From Roseomonas nitratireducens (GTDB lineage Bacteria; Pseudomonadota; Alphaproteobacteria; Acetobacterales; Acetobacteraceae), in NCBI RefSeq assembly GCF_017813355.1, contig NZ_JAGIYZ010000015.1, forward strand, positions 1 to 64,000: a DNA stretch of 64,000 nucleotides. Reading direction: 5' to 3'. Numbering within the stretch: position 1 is the stretch's first letter; the number at the start of each line of letters is the position of its first letter. The notes beneath the pieces were generated by a model, which ran no database searches, had not been told where the DNA came from, and saw only the letters and a list, made by a program, of their open reading frames with translations. Both the position numbers and the translations under genes were made by a program. This document shows, piece by piece, positions 41,699 through 51,514 of the stretch.

Positions 41699-42238
41699 TC
41701 ACGCCGCGGACAGGTGTTCCTTCAGCCGCGGCATCAGCTCGACCAGGTTGCAGGGCCGGTGTCGGCTGTCGAGCTGCCACTTCAGGATGTCGTCCCAGGC
41801 ATCCTTGCAGGCGCCGGTCGAACCGGGCAGCGCGAACAGGTAGGTGCCGTCCGCCACGCCGCCCAGGGCGCGCGACTGCATCGTGGAGGTGCCGATCTTC
41901 TGGTAGCTCAGCATGCGGAACAGCTCGCCGAAGCCCTCGATCTCCTTCTCGAGCACGCGCTTGAAGGCCTCGGGCGTCACGTCGCGGCCGGTGATGCCGG
42001 TCCCCCCTGTGGTAATGACGCAATCCACCGCCGGGTCGGCGATCCAGCGCCGCAGCAGCACCTCGATGAGGTCAGCCTCGTCGCGCACGATCTCGCGGGC
42101 GACGCAGCGATGGCCGCCGGCCTCGATCCGCTCCTGCAGCGTCTGGCCGGAGCGGTCGGTGGACAGGTCGCGCGTGTCGCTCACGGTCAGCACCGCGATG
42201 TTCACGGGCAGGAAGGGCAGCTTTTCGTCGATCGGCAT
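41699..42238 (-). CDS. moaB: Molybdenum cofactor biosynthesis protein B
   Basis: 179 residues. Molybdopterin adenylyltransferase family. VNIAVLTVSDTRDLSTDRSG at the start, VITTGGTGITGRDVTPEAF as the nucleotide-binding signature, then SYQKIGTSTMQSRALGGVADGTYLFALPGSTGACKDAWDDIL. It converges on the radical SAM gene (11 bp). Upstream, after 63 bp containing the tight dyad GGGCCTC-C-GAGGCCC (42242-42256), lies hyuA. No other moa genes are nearby. Confidence 0.96.
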   Translation of the reverse strand: MPIDEKLPFLPVNIAVLTVSDTRDLSTDRSGQTLQERIEAGGHRCVAREIVRDEADLIEVLLRRWIADPAVDCVITTGGTGITGRDVTPEAFKRVLEKEIEGFGELFRMLSYQKIGTSTMQSRALGGVADGTYLFALPGSTGACKDAWDDILKWQLDSRHRPCNLVELMPRLKEHLSAA

Positions 42239-42301
42239 GGCGGGCCTCCGAGGCCCCGCAGAATGGGTCCGAGGGCATCCCGCCGCAAGGTCGCGCGCGG
42301 C

Positions 42302-44341
42302 CTATCCCTCCCGCACCAGCAGCAGCGCGCCGGACGGATGCATCCCCGCGCGCCAGCCCGGCGCGACGAAGGTGGTCGCGTCCAGTTGCGTGACGATCGC
42401 CGGTCCGGCGAAGCCGGCCCCCGGGCCGAGGCGCGCGCGGTCATAGACCGGCGCGTCGACGGTCCGCCCGTCGATCAGGATGGGCTGGCGCCCGACCTCC
42501 GCCGCCTCGGCCGCGCCGCCTTCGGCCGCGGCGGGCGCGGGCGCGGGCAGGACGCCGGTCGCCTCGACGCGCAGCGTCACGATCTCCATCGCGACGCCAG
42601 GCAGGTCGAAGCCGTACAGGCCGCGATGCGCGGCGGCGAAGGCCGGGCCGAGCGCCGGCAGGTCGGCGGGTTCGCGCCAGGGGACGGGGATCTCATGCCC
42701 CTGTTCCTCGTAGCGCATCAGGGCGACGCGGCGGATGCGGCGGTCGCCCGGCGCGACCTCCTCCTGCGCGAACCACTGCGCCGCCTCGGCCTCCAGCGCC
42801 GCGAACACCGCATGCAGCCGCGCGGCGTCGGCGCGGTCGAGCGGTTCGGCGACGCTGCGGGTGAACTCGGCCTTGAGGTCGGCGGCGAGCAGCCCCTGCG
42901 CGCAGAGCACGCCCGGCGCGGGCGGCACCAGCACGCGCGTGATGCCGAGCAGGTCGGCAAGCGCGCAGCCATGCAGCGGCCCCGCACCGCCGAAGGGCAC
43001 CAGGGTGAAGTCGCGCGGGTCATGCCCGCGTTCCACCGAGACGACGCGGATCGCGCCCACCATGTTGTTGTCGGCGATGGCGAGGATGCCCCGCGCCGCC
43101 GCCTCCAGCCCCAGCCCGAGGGGTTCCGCCACGCGCCGCACCGCGGCTTCGGCCAGCGACCGGTCGAGCGCCATCCGCCCGCCGAGCAGCGCCGCCGGCA
43201 GGTGGCCGAGCGCCATATGCGCATCCGTCACCGTCGCCTCGGTGCCGCCGCGCCCGTAGCAGGCGGGGCCCGGATCGGCGCCCGCACTCTGCGGCCCCAC
43301 GGTCAACGCGCCATCGGCGCCGAGCCGCGCAAGCGAGCCGCCGCCGGCGCCGATCGTGACCATATCGACCATCGGCAGGGCGAGCGGCCAGGGGCCGACG
43401 CGGCCGGACTGGGTCAGGCCGATCTCGCCCTTGGCGATCAGGCAGATGTCGGCGCTGGTGCCGCCGATATCGACGGTGATGATGTCGCCGATGCCCGCCG
43501 CCGCCGCGACGGTGCGCGCGCCCACCACCCCGGCCGCGGGGCCGGACAGCGCCGTCTGCGCCGGGGCGCGGCGGATCGAGGCAGCGCCCGCCACGCCGCC
43601 ATTGGACTTCATCAGCAGCAGCGGCGCGGCGATGCCGGCCTCCGCCAGGCGCCGCTCGAGCCGCGCGATATAGGTCGAGACTGCCGGCATCACCGCGGCG
43701 TTGAGCACCGTCGCCATGCTGCGCTCGTACTCCCGCACCACGGGGAAGACGTCGACCGAGGCGGTCAGGGCGAGGCCCGGCGCTTCCTCGGCCAGGATCG
43801 CGAGCGCGCGGCGTTCATGCGCGGGGTTGGCGAAGGCATGCAGGAAGCACACGGCGATGGCTTCCGCCCCCGCGGCCAGCGCGCGCCGCGCGGCCTCGCG
43901 CACGGCGGCCTCATCCAGCGGGGTGAGTTCCGCGCCATCCGCCGCGATGCGGCCCGCGGCCTCGAACACCAGGGCGGGCGGGACGGGCCGGCGCGGCTTC
44001 ACCCAGGCCCAGAGGTTGTCGCGCCGGGGCAGGTCGGCGCGGCCGATCTCCAGCACGTGGCGGAAGCCGGCATTGGTCAGAAGCGCGGTGCGCGCGGTGA
44101 GGCCTTCCAGGATCAGGTTGGTCGCGACCGTCGTGCCGTGCAGCACGCGCCCGATCTCCCCCGCCTGCCGCCCCGCGGCGGCGAGCGCCTGGGCGACGCC
44201 GGCGACGAAGGCCTCGGACGGGTCGCGCGGCGTGGACGGCGTCTTGGCCGTCCAGGCGCGGCCCGTCGCGGCGTCCTGCAGGGTGATGTCGGTGAATGTG
44301 CCGCCGATGTCGACGGCGACGATCAGGTCACGCGACGGCAT
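42302..44341 (-). CDS. hyuA: Hydantoinase/oxoprolinase subunit A
   Basis: 679 residues. ATP-dependent ring-opening of hydantoins, 5-oxoproline or similar cyclic imides, together with subunit B. VAVDIGGTFTDITLQD (phosphate 1), HGTTVATNLILEG, and DIITVDIGGTSADICLI (phosphate 2) are the ASKHA-fold markers. GAGGGSLARLGADGALTVGPQSAGADPGPACYGRGG, spread over about 360-395, is the HyuA fingerprint. ATG 44341 overlaps the end of hyuB by 14 bp. Last enzyme of the dpp-hyu operon. Confidence 0.94.
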   Translation of the reverse strand: MPSRDLIVAVDIGGTFTDITLQDAATGRAWTAKTPSTPRDPSEAFVAGVAQALAAAGRQAGEIGRVLHGTTVATNLILEGLTARTALLTNAGFRHVLEIGRADLPRRDNLWAWVKPRRPVPPALVFEAAGRIAADGAELTPLDEAAVREAARRALAAGAEAIAVCFLHAFANPAHERRALAILAEEAPGLALTASVDVFPVVREYERSMATVLNAAVMPAVSTYIARLERRLAEAGIAAPLLLMKSNGGVAGAASIRRAPAQTALSGPAAGVVGARTVAAAAGIGDIITVDIGGTSADICLIAKGEIGLTQSGRVGPWPLALPMVDMVTIGAGGGSLARLGADGALTVGPQSAGADPGPACYGRGGTEATVTDAHMALGHLPAALLGGRMALDRSLAEAAVRRVAEPLGLGLEAAARGILAIADNNMVGAIRVVSVERGHDPRDFTLVPFGGAGPLHGCALADLLGITRVLVPPAPGVLCAQGLLAADLKAEFTRSVAEPLDRADAARLHAVFAALEAEAAQWFAQEEVAPGDRRIRRVALMRYEEQGHEIPVPWREPADLPALGPAFAAAHRGLYGFDLPGVAMEIVTLRVEATGVLPAPAPAAAEGGAAEAAEVGRQPILIDGRTVDAPVYDRARLGPGAGFAGPAIVTQLDATTFVAPGWRAGMHPSGALLLVREG

Positions 44342-46088
44342 CGCGGTACTCCCGCCGGTGGAACAGGGCCGCGGGCGGGCGATGCGCGCGCAGCGCGGCG
44401 GTCGCGGCCGCATCGACCGCGCCGTCGCGGATCGCGACGCCGTAGTCGCGCGCGGCCGCGTCCGTGCTGACGAAGCCGCCCAGCACGTCCTCGAGCACCC
44501 GCGCGGGCGGGCGGTCGAAGGGATGGCCCCATCCGCCGCCGCCGCCGGTCTCGATGCGGAAGACGTCGCCGCGGCGCAGGATGGTCCCGTCCGACAGCGG
44601 CGCGAGGATGCGCTCCCGGTCGGTGCCGGGATTGACCACGGCGCGGCCGGAGCCGCCATTCATCCCGCCCGCCACGCCCCAGGGCGGGTTGCGGACGCTG
44701 TCGATGCGCACGGCGAGCATCGCCTCATCGGCCAGCACCTCGAATTCCCGCACCACGCCGCAGCCGCCGCGATGCAGGCCCGGCCCGCCGGAATCGAGGT
44801 TCAGCCCATAGGCGCGCAGGCGGACGGGATAGGTGAGTTCCATGAACTCCGCCGGGTAGTTCTCCTGCGCGACGAAGTAGACCGCGTCGGTGCCGTCGGC
44901 GAAGGGGCGCGCGCCGTAGCCCACGCCGATGCCGTCGCTGAGCAGGAAGCGCCGGCCATCGGCCGTGCCGCGCAGGGCGATGACGACATAGGCCGAATGC
45001 GCGGCCGGTGCCTCCCCGCCGCGCGCGACGGCCACCAGCCCGTGCAGCGCCGCGAGCAGCCGCATCATCGTCAGCCCGCGCAGGCCGAGCGGTGCGGGCG
45101 CGCGCGGGGCGAGCAGCGAGCCTTCGCGCAACAGCACGCTGTCGATCGCGCGCGGGCCGCCGGCGTTCAGCACCTGGCCCGGCTGGCCCTGCAGCACATA
45201 GAGGCCGAGCGCCATCCCCGGCACGTCCGGATGCATCAGCAGGTTCACCGGGCCTGGCGCCTGGTCGTCGGTCTCGGTCGCGTCGAAGATGAAGCGGTCA
45301 TCCTCGGTCCGCGTGAGCGCGAGGCGCAGCGTGAAAGGGCCGTTGCCCTGCCCGTCCGTGTCGATCGCATCCGCGAAGCGCGTGGTGCCGACGGGGAAGA
45401 TGGCGCGCAGCCCGGCCCGCACCGCGGCTTCCGTGCGCGCGAGCAGCTGGGCGAAGGCATCGGCGAGCGTCGCCGCACCGAAGCGCCCGGCCATCTCGGC
45501 CAGGCGCTTCTCGCCCAGCCGCACGGCGGCCATCAGCGCGCGCGTGTCGCCCTGGGACTGGGTCGGAAAGCGGCTGTTGCGCCAGAAGGTGCGGAGAAGG
45601 TCCTCGTTCGTCTCCCCGCCGCGCATCAGGCGCACGGGCGGGACGATGATGCCTTCCTGGAAATGGTCGGTCGCGTCGGGGCTGATCGAGCCGGGCCTCA
45701 GCCCGCCGATGTCGGAGAAATGCGCCCAACCCATCACGAAGCCGACGCGCCGTCCCTCATGGAAGGCGGGGGCGAGGAAGACCTGGTCGTTGGAATGGGA
45801 GACGGCGCCGCGGCTGCCGTAGCAGTCGTTGTACCAGTACAGGTCGCCTTCCCGCATCGTCTCGATCGGATAGCGTTCCGCGACGGGGCCGACGATGTCG
45901 CCGAAGATCGGCAGGTCGCTGCCCACCGCCATGGCGCCGTCGGCGTCGAACAGCGCGGTGTAGAAATCCTTCTTCTCGCGGATGAAGGCGGACATGGCGG
46001 TGCGCTCGAGCAGCGCCTCCATCTCCGCCTGCGCGGCGCGGGCGGCGCCGCGGATGATCTCGAGCGTGACAGGGTCGCAAGCGGTCAT
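44328..46088 (-). CDS. hyuB: Hydantoinase B/oxoprolinase subunit
   Basis: 586 residues, normal length. TACDPVTLEIIRGAARAAQAEME opens, then ERTAMSAFIREKKDFYTALFDADG, LYWYNDCYGSRGAVSHSNDQVFLAPAFHEGR and MGWAHFSDIGG, where His/Asp residues are the family's metal-like site. The C-terminus is VFRIETGGGGGWGHPFDRPPARVLEDVLGG. Start 46088 is 10 bp after the upstream ATPase gene, in the operon carrying dppA to dppF. Another HyuB-family gene lies at 62398-64000. Confidence 0.94.
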   Translation of the reverse strand: MTACDPVTLEIIRGAARAAQAEMEALLERTAMSAFIREKKDFYTALFDADGAMAVGSDLPIFGDIVGPVAERYPIETMREGDLYWYNDCYGSRGAVSHSNDQVFLAPAFHEGRRVGFVMGWAHFSDIGGLRPGSISPDATDHFQEGIIVPPVRLMRGGETNEDLLRTFWRNSRFPTQSQGDTRALMAAVRLGEKRLAEMAGRFGAATLADAFAQLLARTEAAVRAGLRAIFPVGTTRFADAIDTDGQGNGPFTLRLALTRTEDDRFIFDATETDDQAPGPVNLLMHPDVPGMALGLYVLQGQPGQVLNAGGPRAIDSVLLREGSLLAPRAPAPLGLRGLTMMRLLAALHGLVAVARGGEAPAAHSAYVVIALRGTADGRRFLLSDGIGVGYGARPFADGTDAVYFVAQENYPAEFMELTYPVRLRAYGLNLDSGGPGLHRGGCGVVREFEVLADEAMLAVRIDSVRNPPWGVAGGMNGGSGRAVVNPGTDRERILAPLSDGTILRRGDVFRIETGGGGGWGHPFDRPPARVLEDVLGGFVSTDAAARDYGVAIRDGAVDAAATAALRAHRPPAALFHRREYRDAVA

Positions 46089-46098
46089 GGTCCGGCCT

Positions 46099-47067
46099 TC
46101 AGGCGGCAAGGTCGCGCCAGCGCAGGCAGGCGACGGCGTGGCCGGGGTCCGCCTGCTCGATGACGGGGACGGTGCGGGCGCAGTCGGGCCTCGCCTCCGC
46201 GCAGCGCGGATGGAAGCGGCAGCCCGGCGGCACGGCGGCGAGGCTGGGCGGGTCGCCGGGCAGCGACGGCCCGCTCTCCCGCCCATCGAGATGCGGCGCG
46301 GCGGCGAGCAGGGCGCGCGTGTAGGGATGGCGCGGCGCGGCGAACAGCGTCTCCGCCGCGCCCTGTTCGACCACGCGGCCGAGATACATCACCGCGACGC
46401 GGTCGCAGACCCGCCGCACCACGGACAGATCGTGCGAGATGAACAGGTAGGTCAGGCCGAAGCGCGCGCGCAGGTCGCGCAACAGGCGCAGCACCGCCGC
46501 CTGGACGGACAGGTCCAGCCCGGCGGTGGGTTCGTCGAGGATCACCACCTTGGGCCGCAGCAGCAGGATGCGCGCCAGCCCGATCCGCCGCTGCTGCCCG
46601 CCCGACAATTCATGCGGGTAGCGATCGGCCAGCGCCGCGTCGAGGCCGACCGCGGCGAGCGTCTCGGCGATACGCGCGGCCTGTTCCGCGCGGTCGGAGA
46701 TGCCGTGGATGGCGAGCCCCTCGGCCAGCGTCGCGCCGACGCGCCACCAGGGGTCGAGCGCCGCGCCCGGATCCTGGTGGACATACTGCACCGCCGCGCG
46801 CACGCGCCGCGCCGCGCGCGGATCCAGGCCCGAGACGCGCTTGCCGGCCAGACGAACCTCGCCGCCGCTTTCGCGCTGCAGGCCGAGCAGCGCGCGCGCC
46901 AGCGTGGTCTTGCCGCAGCCGCTCTCGCCGACGATGCCGAAGGTCTCGCCTTCCTCCACTGACAGGTCCACGCCATCGACCGCACGCACGCCGGCGCGGC
47001 TGCGCAGCAGCCCGCGCCGCGCGCCGAGTTCGACCGCGAGTCCGGTGGCGCCGAGGATCTCAGCCAA
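46099..47067 (-). CDS. dppF: Peptide-type ABC transporter ATP-binding protein (DppF/OppF)
   Basis: 322 residues from TTG 47067, with GGAGG 6 bp upstream and an overlap with the preceding gene's stop. Walker A GESGCGKTT, Q-loop VHQDPGAALDP, signature LSGGQQRRIGLARIL, Walker B VVILDEPTAGLD, H-loop FISHDLS. The C-terminal oligopeptide motif has Cys (CRFHPRC and AEARPDC), as in OppF/DppF. Energises import with its partner ATPase. Confidence 0.94.
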   Translation of the reverse strand: MAEILGATGLAVELGARRGLLRSRAGVRAVDGVDLSVEEGETFGIVGESGCGKTTLARALLGLQRESGGEVRLAGKRVSGLDPRAARRVRAAVQYVHQDPGAALDPWWRVGATLAEGLAIHGISDRAEQAARIAETLAAVGLDAALADRYPHELSGGQQRRIGLARILLLRPKVVILDEPTAGLDLSVQAAVLRLLRDLRARFGLTYLFISHDLSVVRRVCDRVAVMYLGRVVEQGAAETLFAAPRHPYTRALLAAAPHLDGRESGPSLPGDPPSLAAVPPGCRFHPRCAEARPDCARTVPVIEQADPGHAVACLRWRDLAA

Positions 47068-48031
47068 GGATCGCCTCCGGCAGAGGTTCGGCATGCCAGG
47101 GGCAGGCCACGGCGCGGTCGCCCGGCAATGGCTGCAAGGGCGGCGGTTCCGCCACGCAGCCCGAATGAACGATGGGGCAGCGCGGATGGAAGCGGCAGCC
47201 GCCCGGCTGCGCCGTCGCCGCCGGCACGGTGCCGGGAATGCCCAGCGGCTCCGTCGCGCGGTCCGGATGGCAGGCGAGCAGCATGCGCGTGTAGGGATGG
47301 CGCGGCGCGTCCAGCACCTCCCGCGTCGGTCCGGATTCCGCGACGCGGCCGGCGTAGAGCACCGTGACCTCGGCGCAGAGATTGGCCAGCACGCCGAAAT
47401 CATGTGTGACGAACAGCAGCGAGAGCCCGCGCTCGGCGACCAGGCCGCGCAGCAGGGCGAGGATTTCCCGCTGCGTCGTGACGTCGAGCGCGGTGGTCGG
47501 CTCGTCGGCGATGATGAGCGCCGGGTCGCAGGACATCGCCGCGGCGATCAGCAGCCGCTGGCGCTGCCCGCCGGAGAACTGGTGCGGAAACTTTCGAAGC
47601 GCCGCCTCCGGGTCCGGCAGCTGGACCGCGCGGAACAGCTCGACCAGCCGGCGCTTGTGGTCGGCGCGGGACCCGCGCGCGTGGCGGCGCATGATCTCGA
47701 GGATCTGGTCGCCGGCGCGGAAGACGGGATTGAGCGAGAGATAGGGGTCCTGCGGCACGAAGCCGATCCGCCCGCGCGCGGAAGCGGCGCGGTCGCTGAG
47801 GATGTCCCGCCCCTCGAACAGGATCGCCCCGCGCGGCGTCTCCGCCCCGCGCGGCAGGATGCCGAGGATGGCGCGCAGCAGCGTCGACTTGCCGCAGCCG
47901 CTCTCGCCGACCACGCCGACGGTGCCGCCGCGCGGGACGCTGATCGAGACGTCGTCCAGGATGTCGGCGATGCCACCATCCGAGCGCAGCCGCACGCCGA
48001 GCCCCTGCACCTCGAGCACCGGCGCGTTCAC
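47060..48031 (-). CDS. dppD: Peptide-type ABC transporter ATP-binding protein (DppD/OppD)
   Basis: 323 residues from GTG 48031, which overlaps the TGA of dppC (GTGA). Walker A GESGCGKSTLL, Q-loop VPQDPYLSLNPVF, signature FSGGQRQRLLIAAAM, Walker B LIIADEPTTALD, H-loop FVTHDFGVL. The oligopeptide C-terminal Cys region is CRFHPRCPIVHSGC. The overlap with dppF indicates 1:1 synthesis. Confidence 0.95.
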   Translation of the reverse strand: MNAPVLEVQGLGVRLRSDGGIADILDDVSISVPRGGTVGVVGESGCGKSTLLRAILGILPRGAETPRGAILFEGRDILSDRAASARGRIGFVPQDPYLSLNPVFRAGDQILEIMRRHARGSRADHKRRLVELFRAVQLPDPEAALRKFPHQFSGGQRQRLLIAAAMSCDPALIIADEPTTALDVTTQREILALLRGLVAERGLSLLFVTHDFGVLANLCAEVTVLYAGRVAESGPTREVLDAPRHPYTRMLLACHPDRATEPLGIPGTVPAATAQPGGCRFHPRCPIVHSGCVAEPPPLQPLPGDRAVACPWHAEPLPEAILG

Positions 48032-48870
48032 CGGCGGGACCGCCGCAGCCGCGGGTCGGCCGCGTCGCGCAGCCCGTCGCCGAGGAGGTTGAAGCCCAGC
48101 ACCAGCAGCAGGATGGCGAGGCCCGGAAAGGTCGGGAACCACCAGGCTTCCGGCAGGTGCTGCCGCGCCTCGGACACGGCGAGGCCCCAATCGGGCGAGG
48201 GCGGCGCGGCGCCGACGCCGAGGAAGCCGAGGATCGCCGCGGTCAGGATGGTGAAGCCCATGCCGATCGTCGCGCGCACCAGCACCGCCGGCGCCGCGTT
48301 CGGCAGCACATGCAGGAACAGGATGCGCGACGGCCGCGCGCCGATGCCCGCCAGCGCGTCGACGAAGAGCGCGCTGCGCAGCCGGCGCGTCTCGGCGAAG
48401 ACGGTGCGCCCGAAGAACGGCCAGTAGGTGAGCGCGAGCGCGACCATGGCCGCCGTGATGCCCGGCGCGAGCAACTGACCGAGCGCAAGGGCGAGGATGA
48501 GCTGCGGCACGGCGAGGAACACGTCCGTCACGCGCATCAGCGTCTCGGACAGCCAGCCTTCGCGCCAGCCCGCCGCAAGCCCGATCGGCACGCCGATCGC
48601 CATCGCCGCGACCACGACGGAAACCGCGACGAGCAGCGCGTTGCGCGTGCCGAGGATGACGCGGGAGAGGATGTCGCGCCCGAGATTGTCCGTCCCGAAG
48701 GGGTGTTCGGCCGAGGGCGGGCGCAGCCGGCGCAGCAGGTGGCTTTCGAAGGCGTCGTCAGGATAGGGGGCGAGCCAGGGGGCGAAGATCGCGACGACGA
48801 CCGCCAGCAGCACGATGGCGAGGCCGAAGGTCGCGACCGGGTCGCGCAGCAGCAGGCGCAGGGCGTTCAC
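48028..48870 (-). CDS. dppC: Dipeptide-type ABC permease (DppC)
   Basis: 280 residues. Six membrane helices. PFGTDNLGRDILSRVILGTRNALLVA is the DppC N-terminal signature. The ATPase-contacting EAA loop is around DALAGIGARPSRILFLHVLPNAAPAVLVRATIG. Starts with ATGA overlap after dppB. Confidence 0.95.
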   Translation of the reverse strand: MNALRLLLRDPVATFGLAIVLLAVVVAIFAPWLAPYPDDAFESHLLRRLRPPSAEHPFGTDNLGRDILSRVILGTRNALLVAVSVVVAAMAIGVPIGLAAGWREGWLSETLMRVTDVFLAVPQLILALALGQLLAPGITAAMVALALTYWPFFGRTVFAETRRLRSALFVDALAGIGARPSRILFLHVLPNAAPAVLVRATIGMGFTILTAAILGFLGVGAAPPSPDWGLAVSEARQHLPEAWWFPTFPGLAILLLVLGFNLLGDGLRDAADPRLRRSRR

Positions 48871-49880
48871 CGCGCATCCTCCGCCACGCGCGGGTCGATC
48901 AACGCCTGGGCGACGTCGACCGTCACGTTCACCACGGCATAGACGACGCCCACCACCATCGTGACCGCCAGCAGCGCCTTGTAGTCGGCCGACAGGATCG
49001 CCTGCACGGCATAGGTGCCGAGGCCGGGCCAGTCGAAGATCGCCTCCACCGCCACGGCACCGGAGATCAGCGCGCCGAACAGCAGCCCGACCTGCGTGAC
49101 CACGAGCGTGACCGCGTTGCGCAGCACGTAGATCGCGGCGAGCCGCACCCGACCGTATCCGGCCGCGCGGGCATAGAGGACGAAGTCCTTCTGCAGCGTC
49201 TCGAGCACGCCCGACCGCGTGAAGCGCGCGATGGTGGCGAGCCCCGGCAGGCTGAGCGTGATCGCAGGCAGCGCGAGATGGCGCAGCGCGTCGACGAACA
49301 TGTCCCCGCGCCCGGCCACCAGGCTGTCCACCAGCACGAAGCCGGTCACCCGCGGCGGCAGGCCGGTCGCGACATCGACGCGCCCGCGCAGCGGCAGCAC
49401 GTCGAGGTCCATGGAAAAGACAAGCTGCAGCATGATCGCGAGCCAGAAGGAGGCGATGGCGAGCCCGCCCACCGACAGCAGCCGCACGAGGTGATCGACC
49501 GGCCCGTTGTGGTTCAGCGCCGCGACGAGGCCGAGCGGAATGCCGAGGAAGGTCGCCAGGAACAGCGCCGCGAAGGTCAGTTCGAGCGTCGCGGGCAGGC
49601 GCTGGGCGATCTCCTCCGCCACCGGGCGGCCGGAGAAGATGCTGCGGCCGAAATCCCCCGTCAGCACCTGCCGCACATGGATCACGGCCTGTTCCAGGAT
49701 CGGCCGGTCGAGCCCGTATTGCGCGCGGATCTCGGCGATCTGCGCCGGCGTCGCGCCATCACCGGCCAGCGTCGCCGCCGGATCCCCCGGGATGACCCGG
49801 GAGAGCACGAAGGTCAGGATGACCAGCCCGAACAGCGCCGGCAGCGCGAGCAGCAGCCGGCGGAGGACGTAGCGCGCCAC
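48867..49880 (-). CDS. dppB: Dipeptide-type ABC permease (DppB)
   Basis: 337 residues. RYVLRRLLLALPALFGLVILTFVLSRVIPGDPA is the standard DppB start, with the PGDP motif and AEIRAQYGLDRPI. The EAA loop is DFVLYARAAGYGRVRLAAIYVLRNAV. Starts 9 bp after dppA stop and ends in dppC's ATG. Confidence 0.95.
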   Translation of the reverse strand: MARYVLRRLLLALPALFGLVILTFVLSRVIPGDPAATLAGDGATPAQIAEIRAQYGLDRPILEQAVIHVRQVLTGDFGRSIFSGRPVAEEIAQRLPATLELTFAALFLATFLGIPLGLVAALNHNGPVDHLVRLLSVGGLAIASFWLAIMLQLVFSMDLDVLPLRGRVDVATGLPPRVTGFVLVDSLVAGRGDMFVDALRHLALPAITLSLPGLATIARFTRSGVLETLQKDFVLYARAAGYGRVRLAAIYVLRNAVTLVVTQVGLLFGALISGAVAVEAIFDWPGLGTYAVQAILSADYKALLAVTMVVGVVYAVVNVTVDVAQALIDPRVAEDAR

Positions 49881-49889
49881 GCGGCGCGC

Positions 49890-51470
49890 TCAGTTGGCCA
49901 GCGACATCAACCGGATCTCACCGCCCGAGCCGACCGGGGAGAACTGGTAGCCCTCGACGCGCCGCGTCAGGCCGCGCAGGTTCAGCGTGTTGTAGACCCA
50001 TATGTCCGGGCTGTCGGCGACGATCTGGCGCGTGGCCTGCTGGTAAAGCCGCTCCCGCTCCGCACGGTCGAGGCTGGCGCGCGCGCGGCGCAGCAGCGTG
50101 TCGACCTCGGCATTGGTGTACCAGGCGCTCGCCTTCCAGGTACCGTGGAACTGGCTGTCGTACATCTGCCCGACCCAGTTCTCGGGATCGACGAAATAGG
50201 TCGAGACCCAGTGGATCCACATGTCGGGCGTCGATTCCGCCCGCGCGGTGGCCGAGGTGATGTTCGCCCAGGTGTTCGGTACGATGCGCAGGTTGATGCC
50301 GATGCGCCGCAGGTCGGCCTGGAACATCTGCGCCGCCTGGGTGGTCTGCTCGAGTTCCGACTGGATGTGGATCTCGATCTCGCGGCCGATCGGCGCGCCG
50401 GCGGCGCGGGCGCGGTCGCAATGCTGGCGCGCGGTCTCGAGGTTGAAGGCATAGGGCGTGAGGTCGGGCGGATTGCCCCAGAGGTTGTTCGGGTTCGGCC
50501 CGCCATTGCGCACGACGAGGCCGCGCAGGATCACCTCGTTGAAGCCCTGGTAGTTGAAGGCGTGGGCGAAGCAGAGCCGCGCATCGCGGTTGTCGAAGGG
50601 CGGCTTGCGGTTGTTCATGCGGATGATGAAGACGCGCATGCTCTCGTCGCGCGCCACGCGCGTGCGGGCGTTGCGGTCCACGCGCTCGACCTGGTCGGTC
50701 GGCAGGTAGGAATCGGTCGCGTCGATCTCGCCGCGCAGCAGCGCGAGTACGCGGGTCGAGGTCTCCAGCACCGGGCGGGCGCGGACCTGCTCGATCGGCC
50801 GCTGGTTGTGGCCCCAGCCCATGAAATGGTCCGGGAAGCGCGCGAGGTCCATCGACACGCGCGCCTGGTAGTTGGCCGGATCGACGCGATAGGCGCCCGA
50901 CCCGGCGCTGTTCGCGGCGAGCCAGGTCGCGCCCCAGTCGTTGTTCGCCACATGCGGGGCAAGCGCGCGCTGGTTGACGATGGCGACGAGCGGAATGGCC
51001 GAAAGGAACGGCGCGTAGGGGCTCGACAGCACGAAGCGGACGGTGCGCGGGCCGGTCGCCGTGACGTTCTCCGCGCGCAGCACGGGCGTGAAGGCGGCCG
51101 CGGGGGCGCGGTTCATCGCCAGCAGGCGGCGGAAGGAATAGACGACGTCCTCGGCCGTCATGGGGCTGCCGTCGTGGAAGCGGATGCCCTCGCGCAGCGT
51201 GAAGTCCCAGGTCAGGCCGTCGGCGCTGGTCGTGTGGCTCTCGGCGAGCCAGGGGACGAGCTGCGGCGGGTTGCCCTGGTAGCGGTACAGCCCGTCATAC
51301 ACGTTCAGCAGCACGAACTGGCTCGGCACGTCGAAGATCGCGTGCGGGTCGAGCGTCGCGGGCAGCGTGTCGCCCCAGACGAGCGGCCTTTGCTGCGCGA
51401 GCGCCGGTGCGACGGGCAACGTGGCGATGGCAGCCGCCAGGACGGCGGCGCGCAAGCGGCGGAAGCCCAT
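49890..51470 (-). CDS. dppA: Periplasmic substrate-binding protein, DppA/SBP_bac_5 family
   Basis: 526 residues. Signal peptide MGFRRLRAAVLAAAIATLPVAPALA. Mature protein: WGDTLPATLDPHAIFDV, LREGIRFHDGSPMTAEDVVYSF (family signature), and YRVDPANYQARVSM. The domain ends in VYNTLNLRGLTRRVEGY. SD AAGGAG is about 9 bp ahead of ATG 51470. First gene of the dpp-hyu operon. Since HyuA/HyuB follow, the cargo may be an N-carbamoyl, hydantoin or pyroglutamyl compound rather than a dipeptide. Confidence 0.94.
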   Translation of the reverse strand: MGFRRLRAAVLAAAIATLPVAPALAQQRPLVWGDTLPATLDPHAIFDVPSQFVLLNVYDGLYRYQGNPPQLVPWLAESHTTSADGLTWDFTLREGIRFHDGSPMTAEDVVYSFRRLLAMNRAPAAAFTPVLRAENVTATGPRTVRFVLSSPYAPFLSAIPLVAIVNQRALAPHVANNDWGATWLAANSAGSGAYRVDPANYQARVSMDLARFPDHFMGWGHNQRPIEQVRARPVLETSTRVLALLRGEIDATDSYLPTDQVERVDRNARTRVARDESMRVFIIRMNNRKPPFDNRDARLCFAHAFNYQGFNEVILRGLVVRNGGPNPNNLWGNPPDLTPYAFNLETARQHCDRARAAGAPIGREIEIHIQSELEQTTQAAQMFQADLRRIGINLRIVPNTWANITSATARAESTPDMWIHWVSTYFVDPENWVGQMYDSQFHGTWKASAWYTNAEVDTLLRRARASLDRAERERLYQQATRQIVADSPDIWVYNTLNLRGLTRRVEGYQFSPVGSGGEIRLMSLAN

Positions 51471-51514
51471 GCTTCGGTTCTCCTTCGGAGGCTCGAGATG
51501 CGCATTTGAGACCC

